A stretch of 25,696 nucleotides of DNA, taken from contig JAKCWW010008646.1 of assembly GCA_026260175.1 (NCBI GenBank), positions 1 to 25,696 of the forward strand, read 5' to 3'. Both the position numbers and the translations under genes were made by a program. The DNA is from Reticulitermes lucifugus (lineage: Eukaryota; Arthropoda; Insecta; Blattodea; Rhinotermitidae). Shown here in pieces: positions 1 through 11,200 of the stretch (the stretch's first letter is position 1; every line of letters begins with the position of its first letter). The notes beneath the pieces are model-generated. The model saw only the letters and a program-made list of their open reading frames with translations. It was not told where the DNA came from and made no database searches.

Positions 1-220
1 TTTGACAGCCGCGAGGACATCATACAGAACGCGACGGCGCAGCTTCACACCATTCCAAAACAAACCTTCCAGAATTGCTTCCAGCGATGGAGGACCGCTG
101 GGCTAAGTGTGTGGAGTCACAAGGGGCCTACTTTGAAGGGGATTAGGTATTGTAACCACCCAGATAAAGAACATTTTTTTCCCGGCCCAAGGTCGGATAC
201 TTTTTGGACAGACCTCGTAT
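1..220 (+). pseudogene. mariner transposase C-terminus and 3' inverted repeat (dead)
   Basis: The first frame reads FDSREDIIQNATAQLHTIPK then QTFQNCFQRW, and after a one-base slip near base 90 continues DRWAKCVESQGAYFEGD with a stop at 163-165. That is the usual last part of Tc1/mariner (mariner clade) transposases. GGTCGGATACTTTTTGGAC, then AGACCTCGTAT at about 191-220, resembles the mariner terminal inverted repeat and ends at a TA. The frameshift means it is non-functional. The 5' part is outside the window. Confidence 0.75.
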
Positions 221-2058
221 ATCGTGCCCTTGCCACCTCAAGCACAGAGGAGACCCATCTGCCAACTATGCTACGTTCTTCCCCGGCCAAAACTAAGAAA
301 TGACCTAAAAAAACAAAGAATCCCAGTAAAGTTATAAAGTTTTACGGAATTTACAACAAAGCGTATTTAGTGACACATTACGATTAGACAGACATACCGG
401 CATATTCAAAAGCAACATTATAATAATCCCACATACCATGGTTAGGGTATAAAGAGATCTTGTATTTCCTAGAAATCCGCATCACTTTTCACTCAGACCG
501 TTGTGCAGCGCTCGCCAGTATTATTCCCATTTGCGGTGAATAAGTGTTCAAGCGTTTTACTTCAGTGTGTTCCAGTCATTACTATTCTACTCACAATAAA
601 AAAAATGTGCTGGGAATGCTGTCCTCCGGCTCACAGACAGGCATCACGCATAAATAATACGTTTTTTATTGTATGTCAAGTTCTACTGGTAAAGTTAGTA
701 ACACTACATTCAGGATGCTTTCTTTCAGATCTTCTTCAATGCGAGGATTATTACTGTAATTCTTATCCAGTAACATGCCCCATAAGTAAAAATGTGCATG
801 GGTTTAGATCTTGTGATCGAGATGGCTACAATCCGCTGCTTGTTATTCTGCCACCAAAATGTCATCGCAAAAATCATTACTTGTAAGCCGCAGTTGACAT
901 TGTTCCATTTGTTAAGTGTTTATTTCAGGACGCTGTCAATTGATACGGTTATACAGCGTCTAGGTTAGATGAATAAATTACTGAGGAGCACTGGAAGATT
1001 GGTACTGACAGGCGAAAAACGAAGTACTCGAAGAAAGCCCATCCCAGTCCCACTGTGTCAACCATTAACTCCACATGTACTGGCCTGAGACTGATAAAAG
1101 GTGATTTCTCTTTATTTTGTCCTAATCATTTCAAAATTGCTTCCAACTCGAAATGTCCACTCTCCCCCGCCATATAACGCATAGTGTGACGATACTGGCT
1201 CCGATATTCAGCGAATTGCCCATCGAACTGTGGAAGGTAACAGGACCAGAAAATTACGAATAATTATATCATACACGATTTACCAGCGTACATTTTATCA
1301 TGAGAATCCACAGAGGCCGCACCGTAGCTGGCGAATAAGCTACGGTTGTGGACTACTCATACACGGGAAAAGTCGATTAGCGCCATAACACATGAAAGGT
1401 AGGACTGCACTTCTTTGCGTTTTAATGTCCTGCGTAGGCAGAATCATTGTCCTAAAAATGGGCCCAGCTAAAGGACACACGGTTCAAGAATTAGTTCAGA
1501 ATCGGAGCAGACCGAAGGGCCAAAGGCGTCAAAGGTGAGGGCGCAGAGGTCACTTGTGCAAGAAGAGCGCTGCACTGGGCTAAAATTGAAAAAGTCAGAT
1601 ATGTCCAAGAAGTGTGCCATTTTCTACTGCTCCATCTGCAAGTTCAAACTTTTCTGTAACTCCACGGAAAAAAGTTCCTGGTATCCATTCATACACTGTG
1701 GCTTCCACTATAAACTATATCCTATTTCAGACAGGTGCAGAGGGACTTCCTTCTCATCCTGCATAATGTAATGCCTGGTAACTTCCCCTAATACTGAGGG
1801 GTGCGCCTAGTGTTACTGTCATCCCCAAATTTTCTGCTGTTAGTAATCGCCAATACAGACGCCAAAATACCGTCAATTCTAAACATACAATTTTAGAATC
1901 AGAGCAAACAGCAAAATCTTAATTAATCATTCATAATCATTCCAACGCCATTAATTCTATGTTAAATGACCTCAAATCTTGATAAAGAACGTAGAATAAC
2001 AAAATACTAAGAAACTTTGCATTTTTGTCAGTTTTGACTAGTTCGAGTCTTGTTCCAG
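221..2058. other. Unassigned region upstream of first visible exon
   Basis: No confident gene. An open frame at 503-886 (127 codons, plus strand) has no family resemblance I recognise. A TATAAAG at about 450 lies upstream of it, but this is not enough to call a promoter. Bases about 1010-1085 read, on the plus strand, RSTRRKPIPVPLCQPLTPH, a peptide scrap I associate with an abundant insect interspersed repeat. An open frame at 1535-1771 encodes a cysteine-rich 78-residue peptide without recognisable features. Missing 5' receptor exons could hide here, but none was found. Confidence 0.4.
1005..1090 (+). repeat. Fragment of common insect interspersed repeat
   Basis: The conceptual peptide EKRSTRRKPIPVPLCQPLTP resembles repeat-derived peptides (pattern STRRKPxPVPLCPPQIPH) seen in many insect predicted proteins. 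This is from memory; the full repeat unit and its borders are not visible. Confidence 0.35.
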
Positions 2059-2279
2059 TCAGATTCTGTCAAGCGACAAAACGTAGACATCAATTTGTAC
2101 ACACATGACCTCTTTATCAACGGCCTGGGTTCGAGCTCCTTACGGATCCTGACTGCTTGGAGGTGCGGCGCCCTTACCCGCCCCACAATTAACCTTTTCC
2201 CCGACAAGATGCTTACTGGCTTCATGGGACACCAGTTCGTGGTGGCTGTGGGCCATCAACCACCATTTATAGTGAAGAG
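2059..2279 (+). CDS. Ir21a: Ir21a exon (a): end of N-terminal region and start of S1 lobe
   Basis: The exon encodes about 73 residues including INLYTHDLF, LLTAW-like ILTAW, TRPTINLFPDK and GHQFVVAVGHQPPFIVKR, the usual entry into the first ligand-binding lobe of insect IRs. An in-frame TGA at 2035-2037 limits how far it can extend upstream. The chosen acceptor is CTTGTTCCAG ending at 2058 (phase 0); alternatives at 2041 and 2047 are weaker in context but possible. No GT donor fits the phase of the next exon. The GC at 2280-2281 in AAGAG|GCGAGT does, giving VKR followed directly by GQYFDGQ. The preceding exons were not found between 1 and 2058. Confidence 0.72.
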
Positions 2280-5200
2280 GCGAGTATCTGCTTGACTTAT
2301 TGCTTCACTGACTGCTTAACCGTGAGTTTTAATTCCTGAAGTCCAGAGACTATTGTGAAATAAATCAAACCATAATTTAACTGAAGTGTATAAGTGTAGC
2401 TAGCCCAAATTGTGTATTATTTGATATTGTACACAATGAATTGTTCACTGACCTTCACGATCCTTTACTGCAGATAAAACTATATCGTTGGAAAGATAAT
2501 CGCTCTAGAGAAATACATTGCACATAATTGGAAATTATTTTCTCGTGCCCTCCTTAACTATTCGTCACGTCGAAAAAAGAGTGTATATAAAAGTTAAGAT
2601 CTTCGCTCTTCTGGGATGTTACGCAGCGAAGATTGATACCTAGTTACCGAGGTTTCGGAACAACCTATCAGTCCAAAAATAATCTTCTTCTTGAACTGCT
2701 TGACCCTTAAGGATGGAACGGATACGTTTTCCCGAAACATCGGTAACTAACTATCAATCTACGCTGCATAACATTCCAGAAGAGTGAAGATCTCATTTAC
2801 ATCGCGGCGGAAGCCTGGAATCACGCATACAAAATTTATAGATATTAATTAGGCAGGCAGCAGAATTGTTCCTATTCTAGGAAAGACACGGAATAATACA
2901 CACAAGGAAGCCTGCATACGTTAGAAATTACTGAAAACGGCTAACCTCCTTGCAATAAAAGCAGTAAATATGACACCAGTAGAACTGCCTTTTGCTTTAG
3001 ATGCTGTGAAAGACAGTCACGAGAATTCAGGCCTTCTGGAATGAGCGAATCCCCACGTTTCGAAAGAATGCATCATTTGCAGCTGCAGTCATGTGCATTC
3101 TGCTCACTTCTACTTGTAACGTACACAATTGGATTCAGTCTTATTGTTTTTAATTACAAATAAATTATATAGGCCAAATGGAAGAGTAGCGCAGTCGATA
3201 TAATGACTAGGCCAAGGGCTGAACAATCCGGGGTTCGAATCCCGACAGGGGCAAGAGACTTTTCTCTTCTCCAAAACGTCCAGACAGGCTCTGCGGCCCA
3301 CCCAGCCTTCTATTCAATGGTTACTGGAGGCGCTTTCTCCAGGAGTAAAGCGGTTGGGACGTGAAGATGACCATTCACCTCCATCTGGTGTCAAGGTTAA
3401 GAATGCATGGAACACGTGTACTTCCTCTACATGCCTTCGTGGCATACACAGGTACAGATTTTTAGGCCTTATTATTATGGAAATCGCGAATTCTGTTTTT
3501 TAAGGAATGTGTGCCTACTGTTTTAAATTCTAACTTACGGTTCTGTCTTCATGAGAACGACAAGGTACTAAGCGACTGGATCTCGCGTCTTGTTAGTGAA
3601 AAAAATCACAGCATTAACCATTCCTCTGTCAAAATTGTACCACCAGATAAAATATACAATTGGAGGCTAACTGAGTTGTAAGGCCACACACATTCATGTA
3701 AACATTTTAATAATTTGCAAATTAATGTATTGAAATGAGAGTTTTGAGCAATTTTCAGAAGCAACTAACCAATTAACTAACAACCAACTGCACAGAACAG
3801 ATTCTTTCTTGAGAAGCTAACAATAGAGGACTTCTTTCTTCCGGGATATGACGCCGTGTCACTGGGTAATCCGTTGCCGACGTTTCGAAGGAGACGTCGA
3901 AAACCATTACCCAGTGACACAGCGTCATATTCCAGAAGAGAGGAGTCTTCAACCACACCGCCTTACTGTGGATAAAAGTGCAAAATAGCTGGCCAAAATT
4001 CTGACTATTGCAGGAAAAACACAATTTTTTATTTTTAAAATGTATCCATAAAAATGTATAAAAATACAAAAAGCTTTACTTTCAATAAAATTAATTAGAA
4101 ATTTCTTTGCTAATGTCGTCAGAGTCACCTTCTGTGCTAGTAGGGCCAGCACGACTCTGACCTTCCAATTCTTTCGGAGCGGTTAATATTTTTAATGCTT
4201 CTCGCAAATATGCTTTTGTAGCCTTTTTCGGCAGTTTTCTCAAATTCTATGACCAGAGGAACCCCGAAGTAAATTAAAAACGTATTAATTCTTTGATGAC
4301 CGAGATGTTTTCCTTCGATGACGTCTTCTGAAGTACTTGAGATCCTTGTTTCTAGTTTCTGGGTTTCCTCGGACAATTTCCCAATAGGCAAAACGGCTTC
4401 AGCAACAATATTGGTAGATAATGCAGTTCTTAATTTTTGCTTGACTTCGAAATTTTGTATATTGACTTTCTGTCAAATGAGCTTCAATAAACAAAGAGAG
4501 TGCTTCTTTAGGAGTATATGGTATACAACATCCTTAGCATAAGCAGCAAAACTTTCCTGCTTCTTAACGCTCCCTTTGTAGATGTTTCTAAAGCTTCATT
4601 GATAAGTTTAGCAGCATTCCTTTTATCAGCAAATAGTAGATTAATATCAGTGACATGAGACAGTTCAGGAAAACAAGGAGTTTTTCGAAGTGCTTTTGAT
4701 TTTCTGCTGTTGCTCCTTTGCTACTTTCTTCAAACGCCTCTTTTCGACGACCACGTGTACCTGAAGTGGATTGCATTTCGTATCTGTTTCTTATGTTTTG
4801 GCAATAACTTTAATGTGTAAATTGATTTCTTTTTCCAACCATTATGCGTTCTGTGATGCAAAATGTTGTTGGTTTCTTCTTGCATCAATCCATCTTTTCA
4901 AAAATTCACTACGAACACGAGATATATTCCGACGTATTTCCTTTAATGCATTCGGAGAATTTTCTTCAAGTCCAAAACGAGCTAGAAAATAAAAATTATT
5001 ATATTAAAAATGAAAATAAAAAACTTGATTGAAAACTAAAAATAAATCAATTGCTTTTAAATTAATATTAGTTTAATTTTCATAAAATAAATCTTCAAGT
5101 GATTTTAAAAAAGTCTGTACGTACATATGACGGGCCGGGATAGCGTAGTCGGTGAAGCCACTCGCTACGGGCTGGAGGGTCCGGGGATCGAATTCCGGTG

Positions 5201-8200
5201 GGGGCGAGATTTTTTGCAGCCATCCAGACCGGCCCTGGGGCTCACCCAGCCTCCTATAAAATGAGTACCGGGTCTCTTTCCCGGGGGTAAAGCGGCCAGG
5301 GCGTGGAGTTGACCACCCACCCCCATCTAGTGCCAGGGTTAAAGAAAGAGTGGAGCTATACCTCTACTCCCCCTCTGGGCCTTTATGGCCTGTTATAGGG
5401 CGAACTTTACTTTACATACCTATGACAGTATTTTGAAATGATTCAATCTTGATGTTATTGTGGTCGCCTTTCCTTTGTGTCCAAAGTTTAAACAATTCTT
5501 TGGTCTTTAATTATGTATTCATGTGTAATAATTGTGCGAATTATTTTCATATTTTATTATAAAATATCGAAAAATAAATACATATGTGTAATTACTGGAA
5601 TATAAAATATATATGTATAAACATAACATACATAATATGTAAGCTTGGTTAGTTATCTATACTCTACTAACTATTTATTAAAATTGACCGTGGTCATTCA
5701 AAATTTTAGATTACATATCAAACCGCATTATCAAATTTTGCAATCGTTAATAACTTCCAGATGAGCACGTACTGGCAGAAAATTGTTTTGTATAATAGTA
5801 AAGTTTAAAGCTATAAAACACTGCAACAAACGGAGCTGGATCGGCTCATATCAATTTTTCAGCGCTATGTAAACAATTAAATTCAAATTTTATGGAACAA
5901 AAAATTAGCGTAATATATAAATTAATATAGAAATTATTTCACATTAAATATTATGTTTTAATTAGTTTACACATTACTTGCCCTTATTTCTCTGCTCCAT
6001 AATCAATTCTCTTAATAAATTAAACTGTCACCGTAAAAATGATTAACAAAACCACTACCGGAATTTGTGTACAAAGCACTTTCCGAAACACTGATACTAA
6101 AAAGGCTCTGTTTGTTTGCCTGTACCGACAACAATTCAACCCCCCAGTTTCATTAAACTTACATTTTCCTTACCCCGGGAACTTTCTTTTGCCCCTCAGG
6201 TACATTTTTAAGCATTTCGTGAAAGTTGAAGAATTTGAATTTTGGCCAGCTTTCGCTTAATTTGACCCACTGTGCGCCGTGAAAACATCAGCACTGGCAA
6301 CCTAACAGTTCCTCAGCTAGCCAAGAAATTCACTACCTGTTATGGAGGCCGATTGTTCCACTTCCTTCTATGAAATACCACGGCCAATTATGTTCAAATT
6401 GACATTGCATTGCAGGGGGCAGTACTTCGATGGACAGCGTATTGTTACCTCGTGGGACGGAACAGAGATCCGGCTTCTATGGCTCATGGCCGAGATGCTG
6501 AATTTTACCTTCATCGTTGAAGAACCTGCCGAAGCCCTCTTCCTGTGAGTTACAATGGACAAAGACATATACAATTCGAGTCATTTTCTTTGTAATACCA
6601 TGAATTCCTAAGGGGAATACGTGCAGTCTCCATCGTCAGGGTCGAAGTGATTAAGATTTCTTAAAGTCAGTAGATACCAATGTTTCGGAATAAAGCTGGT
6701 ATCCGTTAAGGAAACTAAACGACGTCATAAACCGTAGGACCATACCTGACTATTCAACACTGTAAGAATTGCAAACCTTATAATATATATAATTCGAAAA
6801 CCATATCATTGAAAAATATCTTTAAATTTTTTAAAGTTAAGAGCGTCTGCAAAATTAATGTTGTGTAAAATATTTAGACCTTACACATATGAAGGAATGG
6901 AGAATTAACAAATCTTCATAATGAGGAGCTTCACATTTCTTACACTTCAAGACGATTACATCAAGAAGTTTAAGTGGAACATCATACTCTAATTGAGAAA
7001 CAATTAAATACAAAACTTGTTTGGAAACGTCAAATGAGCCTTAAAAATTAGCTGTAAAACGTAAAGAGAGTGAAAAAGAGACAAACACAGTTACATATGG
7101 GAGAATAACATTAATATACATCTTGGAGAAGCAGATTCTGAAGACGTAAACTGGATTAGGCTGTCCCTAATTACATCTAGCAGAAAGGTTTTTTGAAGAA
7201 AACGTATGAACTGGGCCAGAAATATAGCACCACAGAAAAAGTAATAAAGACATTCATTTTTCAATATGTCAGTTCAAGATGTGAAATAAGTTCAGAGGCT
7301 AAGATGTAGACAAGAAAGTAAAGTTAAAAGAGACAGGGGTGAAAAATTATGATCATCTGGTTGCCAGTGGCATGTGAAAATTTTTGACTGACGAATAATT
7401 TTCCACTCGACTCTCGGGAGCTGGTTCTGGATTTCTGGAAAAATTATTCAGTCATTTACGACACACAGGAAATGACAGATCACACCCAAGGATATTAAGA
7501 TCAACAAAATTGGTATTAAGTCAAAAAATTTAACCTCGATTCATAATTGAAGTCTTTTAACTTCCTTTGTACTTGGAACGCAAGTAGTTACATTGATCCA
7601 CTTTTTCTGATAATTAAAACATGTCTGGCTAAAAGACCTCAAAATTTTTTCAAACCCCGAAAACAGATCATAGATAAAGGGGTTACCAAGATACGAATTG
7701 GACTGAGCCCCCATAGGATGAGTTTCAATGGTGAATCTTTCTTATCGCAGGGATAAATTTTCCACGCCAATACGCAATTTCCTGATAAAGCGTATCACTA
7801 ATCTGTCAACAAATTAAAGATGACCTTGTAATATTGATCCGCCGAATAAGTTTATAAATTAACAGTCAACTCATTAATAGTCTGTTAGTGTAGGTTTCTC
7901 GTATCCAAGATGTGTTTACGTTGCTTAGGTTCAGGTATTAGTTCAGTTGTGAGGATGGTGCCAATATTGCAGACCCGAGGCATCTAACGCTGTCGTGAAA
8001 GAGGTCCTGGCAGGCCGGGCTGACATCGGAGCAGCTGGCATTTACACTACTCCATCACGAGTGAGGGCACTCACTATATCCTCGCCACACACCCAGGACT
8101 GTGTCACTTTCTTGACACTTGCTTCTAAAGCATTGCCAAGGTAATGTGTGGTATCGTGAGTTTTTCCCACGCAGGCACTTAACAGTCTCAATCACATATT

Positions 8201-11200
8201 CACTAGTCCATATGTCTCTTTCAGACACTTGCAGGTTAGTTTGACGCATTTAGTCACCAATCAGCATGTCGATTGAGAAACTCTAGTCAGTTTGTCCCAC
8301 TCTGCTTCTTCTTCTTCTTGCAGGTACCGTGCCATAATGGGGCCATTCCACTGGACAGTTTGGCTTGCTCTCACCCTCACTTACTTGCTTGCCATTTTTC
8401 CCATCTCATTCTCCTACAGCCATTCACTGACATCCTTACTAAAGGACCCTTGGCAGGTGGAGAACATGTTTTGGTATGTATTTGGAACGTTCACCAACTG
8501 CTTCACATTCAAAGGAGAGCGCAGCTGGAGCAATTCTGACAAAGCAGCCACGAGGATGCTTATTGGTATGTGAATTCGTGAAAAACACTTTCGTCCACAA
8601 TGTTTTAGATAACTAAGTACACAGATGAAGTTACAGGCTTCAAAAATGACACATTCAGGAAAACTTGTAACTTCCTTCTGGTTAATTTGTGTGTGTGTGT
8701 GTGTGTGTGATTGATAAACGAAATAACGTGCCCGAGTTATATTTCATTGCCCAAACAACACAATGGGATGAAATACACTATTTATCAGAGTAAAATCAAC
8801 CCGTTTACCAATTTTCAGGAAAATATATCTTTGTCGCAGCCATAACAAGGGTGAGAAGAGGGAGGCACTTGCCTAGGACTGTCAAAGCAGAGGGGAGCAA
8901 CAAAAACCATACTCGTACACAATATGCATCTATCTCAAGCACGCCATGTTACAAGAAGAAAAGAAAGAGCACTTCAAACTTTGCCTCTCAACTTTGTCAC
9001 CGATTACGAATGTTGACATTGAAAGTGCTTGTGAATGGCAATAAGATTAACCTGTGAAGCAAATCTACTTTGACGATCCAGCATCCTGGACCTGCATAAA
9101 CGACAACATTAGACGGCACGATATGTAATATGGACCTGACCAGGGAAAAGCTACAGATTTTCGTGGATCAACATCGACAGATAAAAGGAAAGAGGTCTTT
9201 TTAAATATCATCTAATGGTGAAACAGCAGAGGAAACTGGTCCATTTTCTTTTTTCCATGCATATTACACAATCAGTGCCTTTCCACACTAAATATTGCAA
9301 ATGATAAAACAATTTAAAAGCTGTAAACATATAAATCATATTACAGAATATGAAAATTCAACTAATTATTGTGACAATTTCTATTGTGCGGAAAATATAT
9401 CGAAAATGCACTACAGGAAGCTATTAAAACTGATGAATGAAAATAGAGACATATTGTAAAAATAATTCTTGTTGCTGTAATAAATTGTGCCAAAAACAAT
9501 TTACAAAAACCTTTGGGAATATTTATTAATCTGCTGGAACTTTTAAGTCTAATAGTTTGAAATAAAACAGTATATCATTACAAAAAAGAAAGGTTCAGTG
9601 AGCAATTTTTCACCGGCCATATAAAATTCACTTATTCGCCTTCTACAAAACAAGGTCCCGGAATGAAATTATATAAAAAAGCAAAATATTATTCAGCTTT
9701 CTGCATTGCACAGCTGGCACATCTCATCATAAGTAAATGTCCCAGATTGCGAGATACGTAAAAATCGACAACGGAACTGTGTCTCTAGAAGAAAGTTTCA
9801 TAGACTTCATTGAAACCAATAAAAAATGGGAAGTGAACGGTCATTAAAATCAAATTAAATTGCAGCCTAAAACTCGCAGATTTCAAAGATACCAAGGTCC
9901 TAAAATGTATTTCTGTTGTATCAAAATGTGCAGAAACAGTTTAAAAAAAACAACCCTATTAAGAAAACTGATTGTGAGCTTTTGTGAACATATATTGCAA
10001 GAGTGAATAAAGCCCTGCAATCAAAAAGCATATTGGTAGTCAGGCTTCTAAGATGACCTACGGTTTACGAAATAATTTACAAGACATGCGTGGAAGCGAT
10101 AGCGATAAGTTCAATATTTTTACTGGTTGTAGAAATGGGGCTCAGAATATATAAATAGCAGCGGATTTTATGATGGAATCCAGAAAGTGAAAACAAGAAG
10201 ACAGCAGACTTATGGGTCGGAAGCAGAAAGTTGTAATTTATCAGCTGAAAAGTCGTTCAAAATGGAACTGAAAGCTGGAATTTGACAGCACAACATTCGA
10301 TTTAAAAACGCGAGATGTGAAATTTTAAATGAGATATCTTCTAAATTCTGATTTTCTTACGGGAGATCCGTTTGTTAAAATGGATACTGATATTCTTCAA
10401 AAACCAGCAGAGAAGTTAAACCTTAAAGTGACAGCGATTTGAATGATCGAAACTTCGTAAGAAATTCAGAATTGTAAACATCAGACTTTCAGCCTTTGTC
10501 CAGACGTCTCATCTGCAGCTAGTTTGGACCTTCTCCAGTTCAGTCATTAATACGACCCTATTGAATGTATTCCAATTTTGGAATTACACTTCGATTAGTT
10601 CTGTGCTTGCCAGTAACTGTAGTTTCTTGCGAAGGAATTTTCAGTGCGCTTAATAATTAAAAACTACCTTAGAGCGTCCATTGGTCAGGAGAGGTTAACA
10701 AACATGTTTACCTCGTCAGCAGGCCTATAACACGAGGCAGTGAATAATACTAATTTTGATGCACTTACTGATGAATCTACCTCACTGGCAGCATGAAAAG
10801 TGCTACTTTAAAAACTGGTCCTTCCTAATGTAGTTTAATTTTGTATTCATAAATAGCAAGTTAAATGCTCCTTGACTTATACATTAGTTTGCTGTGTATG
10901 TGCGATATCATGACTAAAACAAATTCTGTATTACTAACATTATTGTTTTTTGTTATTTGCATATTCGACTTTTTACCAAAACAACTATCAATATGAATGG
11001 GGGGGGGGGGTAGCTGGCAAATTCATGTTCTTTCCTCGAGTGCAAAATTATCTATTTGAGACTCTGATCTTTCTGCGCAATTATAAGGCGGCCTCCACTT
11101 TTCAGATGATGAATTAGGAAAAAGGTATCATCTTATATTAGGGTAACTGTAGTAAGTTCTGAGCTCCTAATAATATCGCTTTCCTCTCTCTTCCACTACT

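Noticed and set aside
1535-1771. 78-codon cysteine-rich frame as a missing receptor exon
   Set aside because: No resemblance to the IR amino-terminal region and no fitting splice phases.
2028-2225. Minus-strand frame
   Set aside because: Shadow of receptor exon (a).
3174-3260. tRNA gene
   Set aside because: A and B boxes are present, but the arms do not fold into a full cloverleaf and the sequence continues into a SINE body shared with two other copies.
5132-5215. tRNA gene
   Set aside because: Same SINE head; flanked by a target duplication and followed by the SINE body.
6342-6415. ATG at 6342 as the receptor start
   Set aside because: The residues before GQYFDGQ do not resemble the family, a strong acceptor lies at 6415, and a matching upstream exon was found at 2059-2279.
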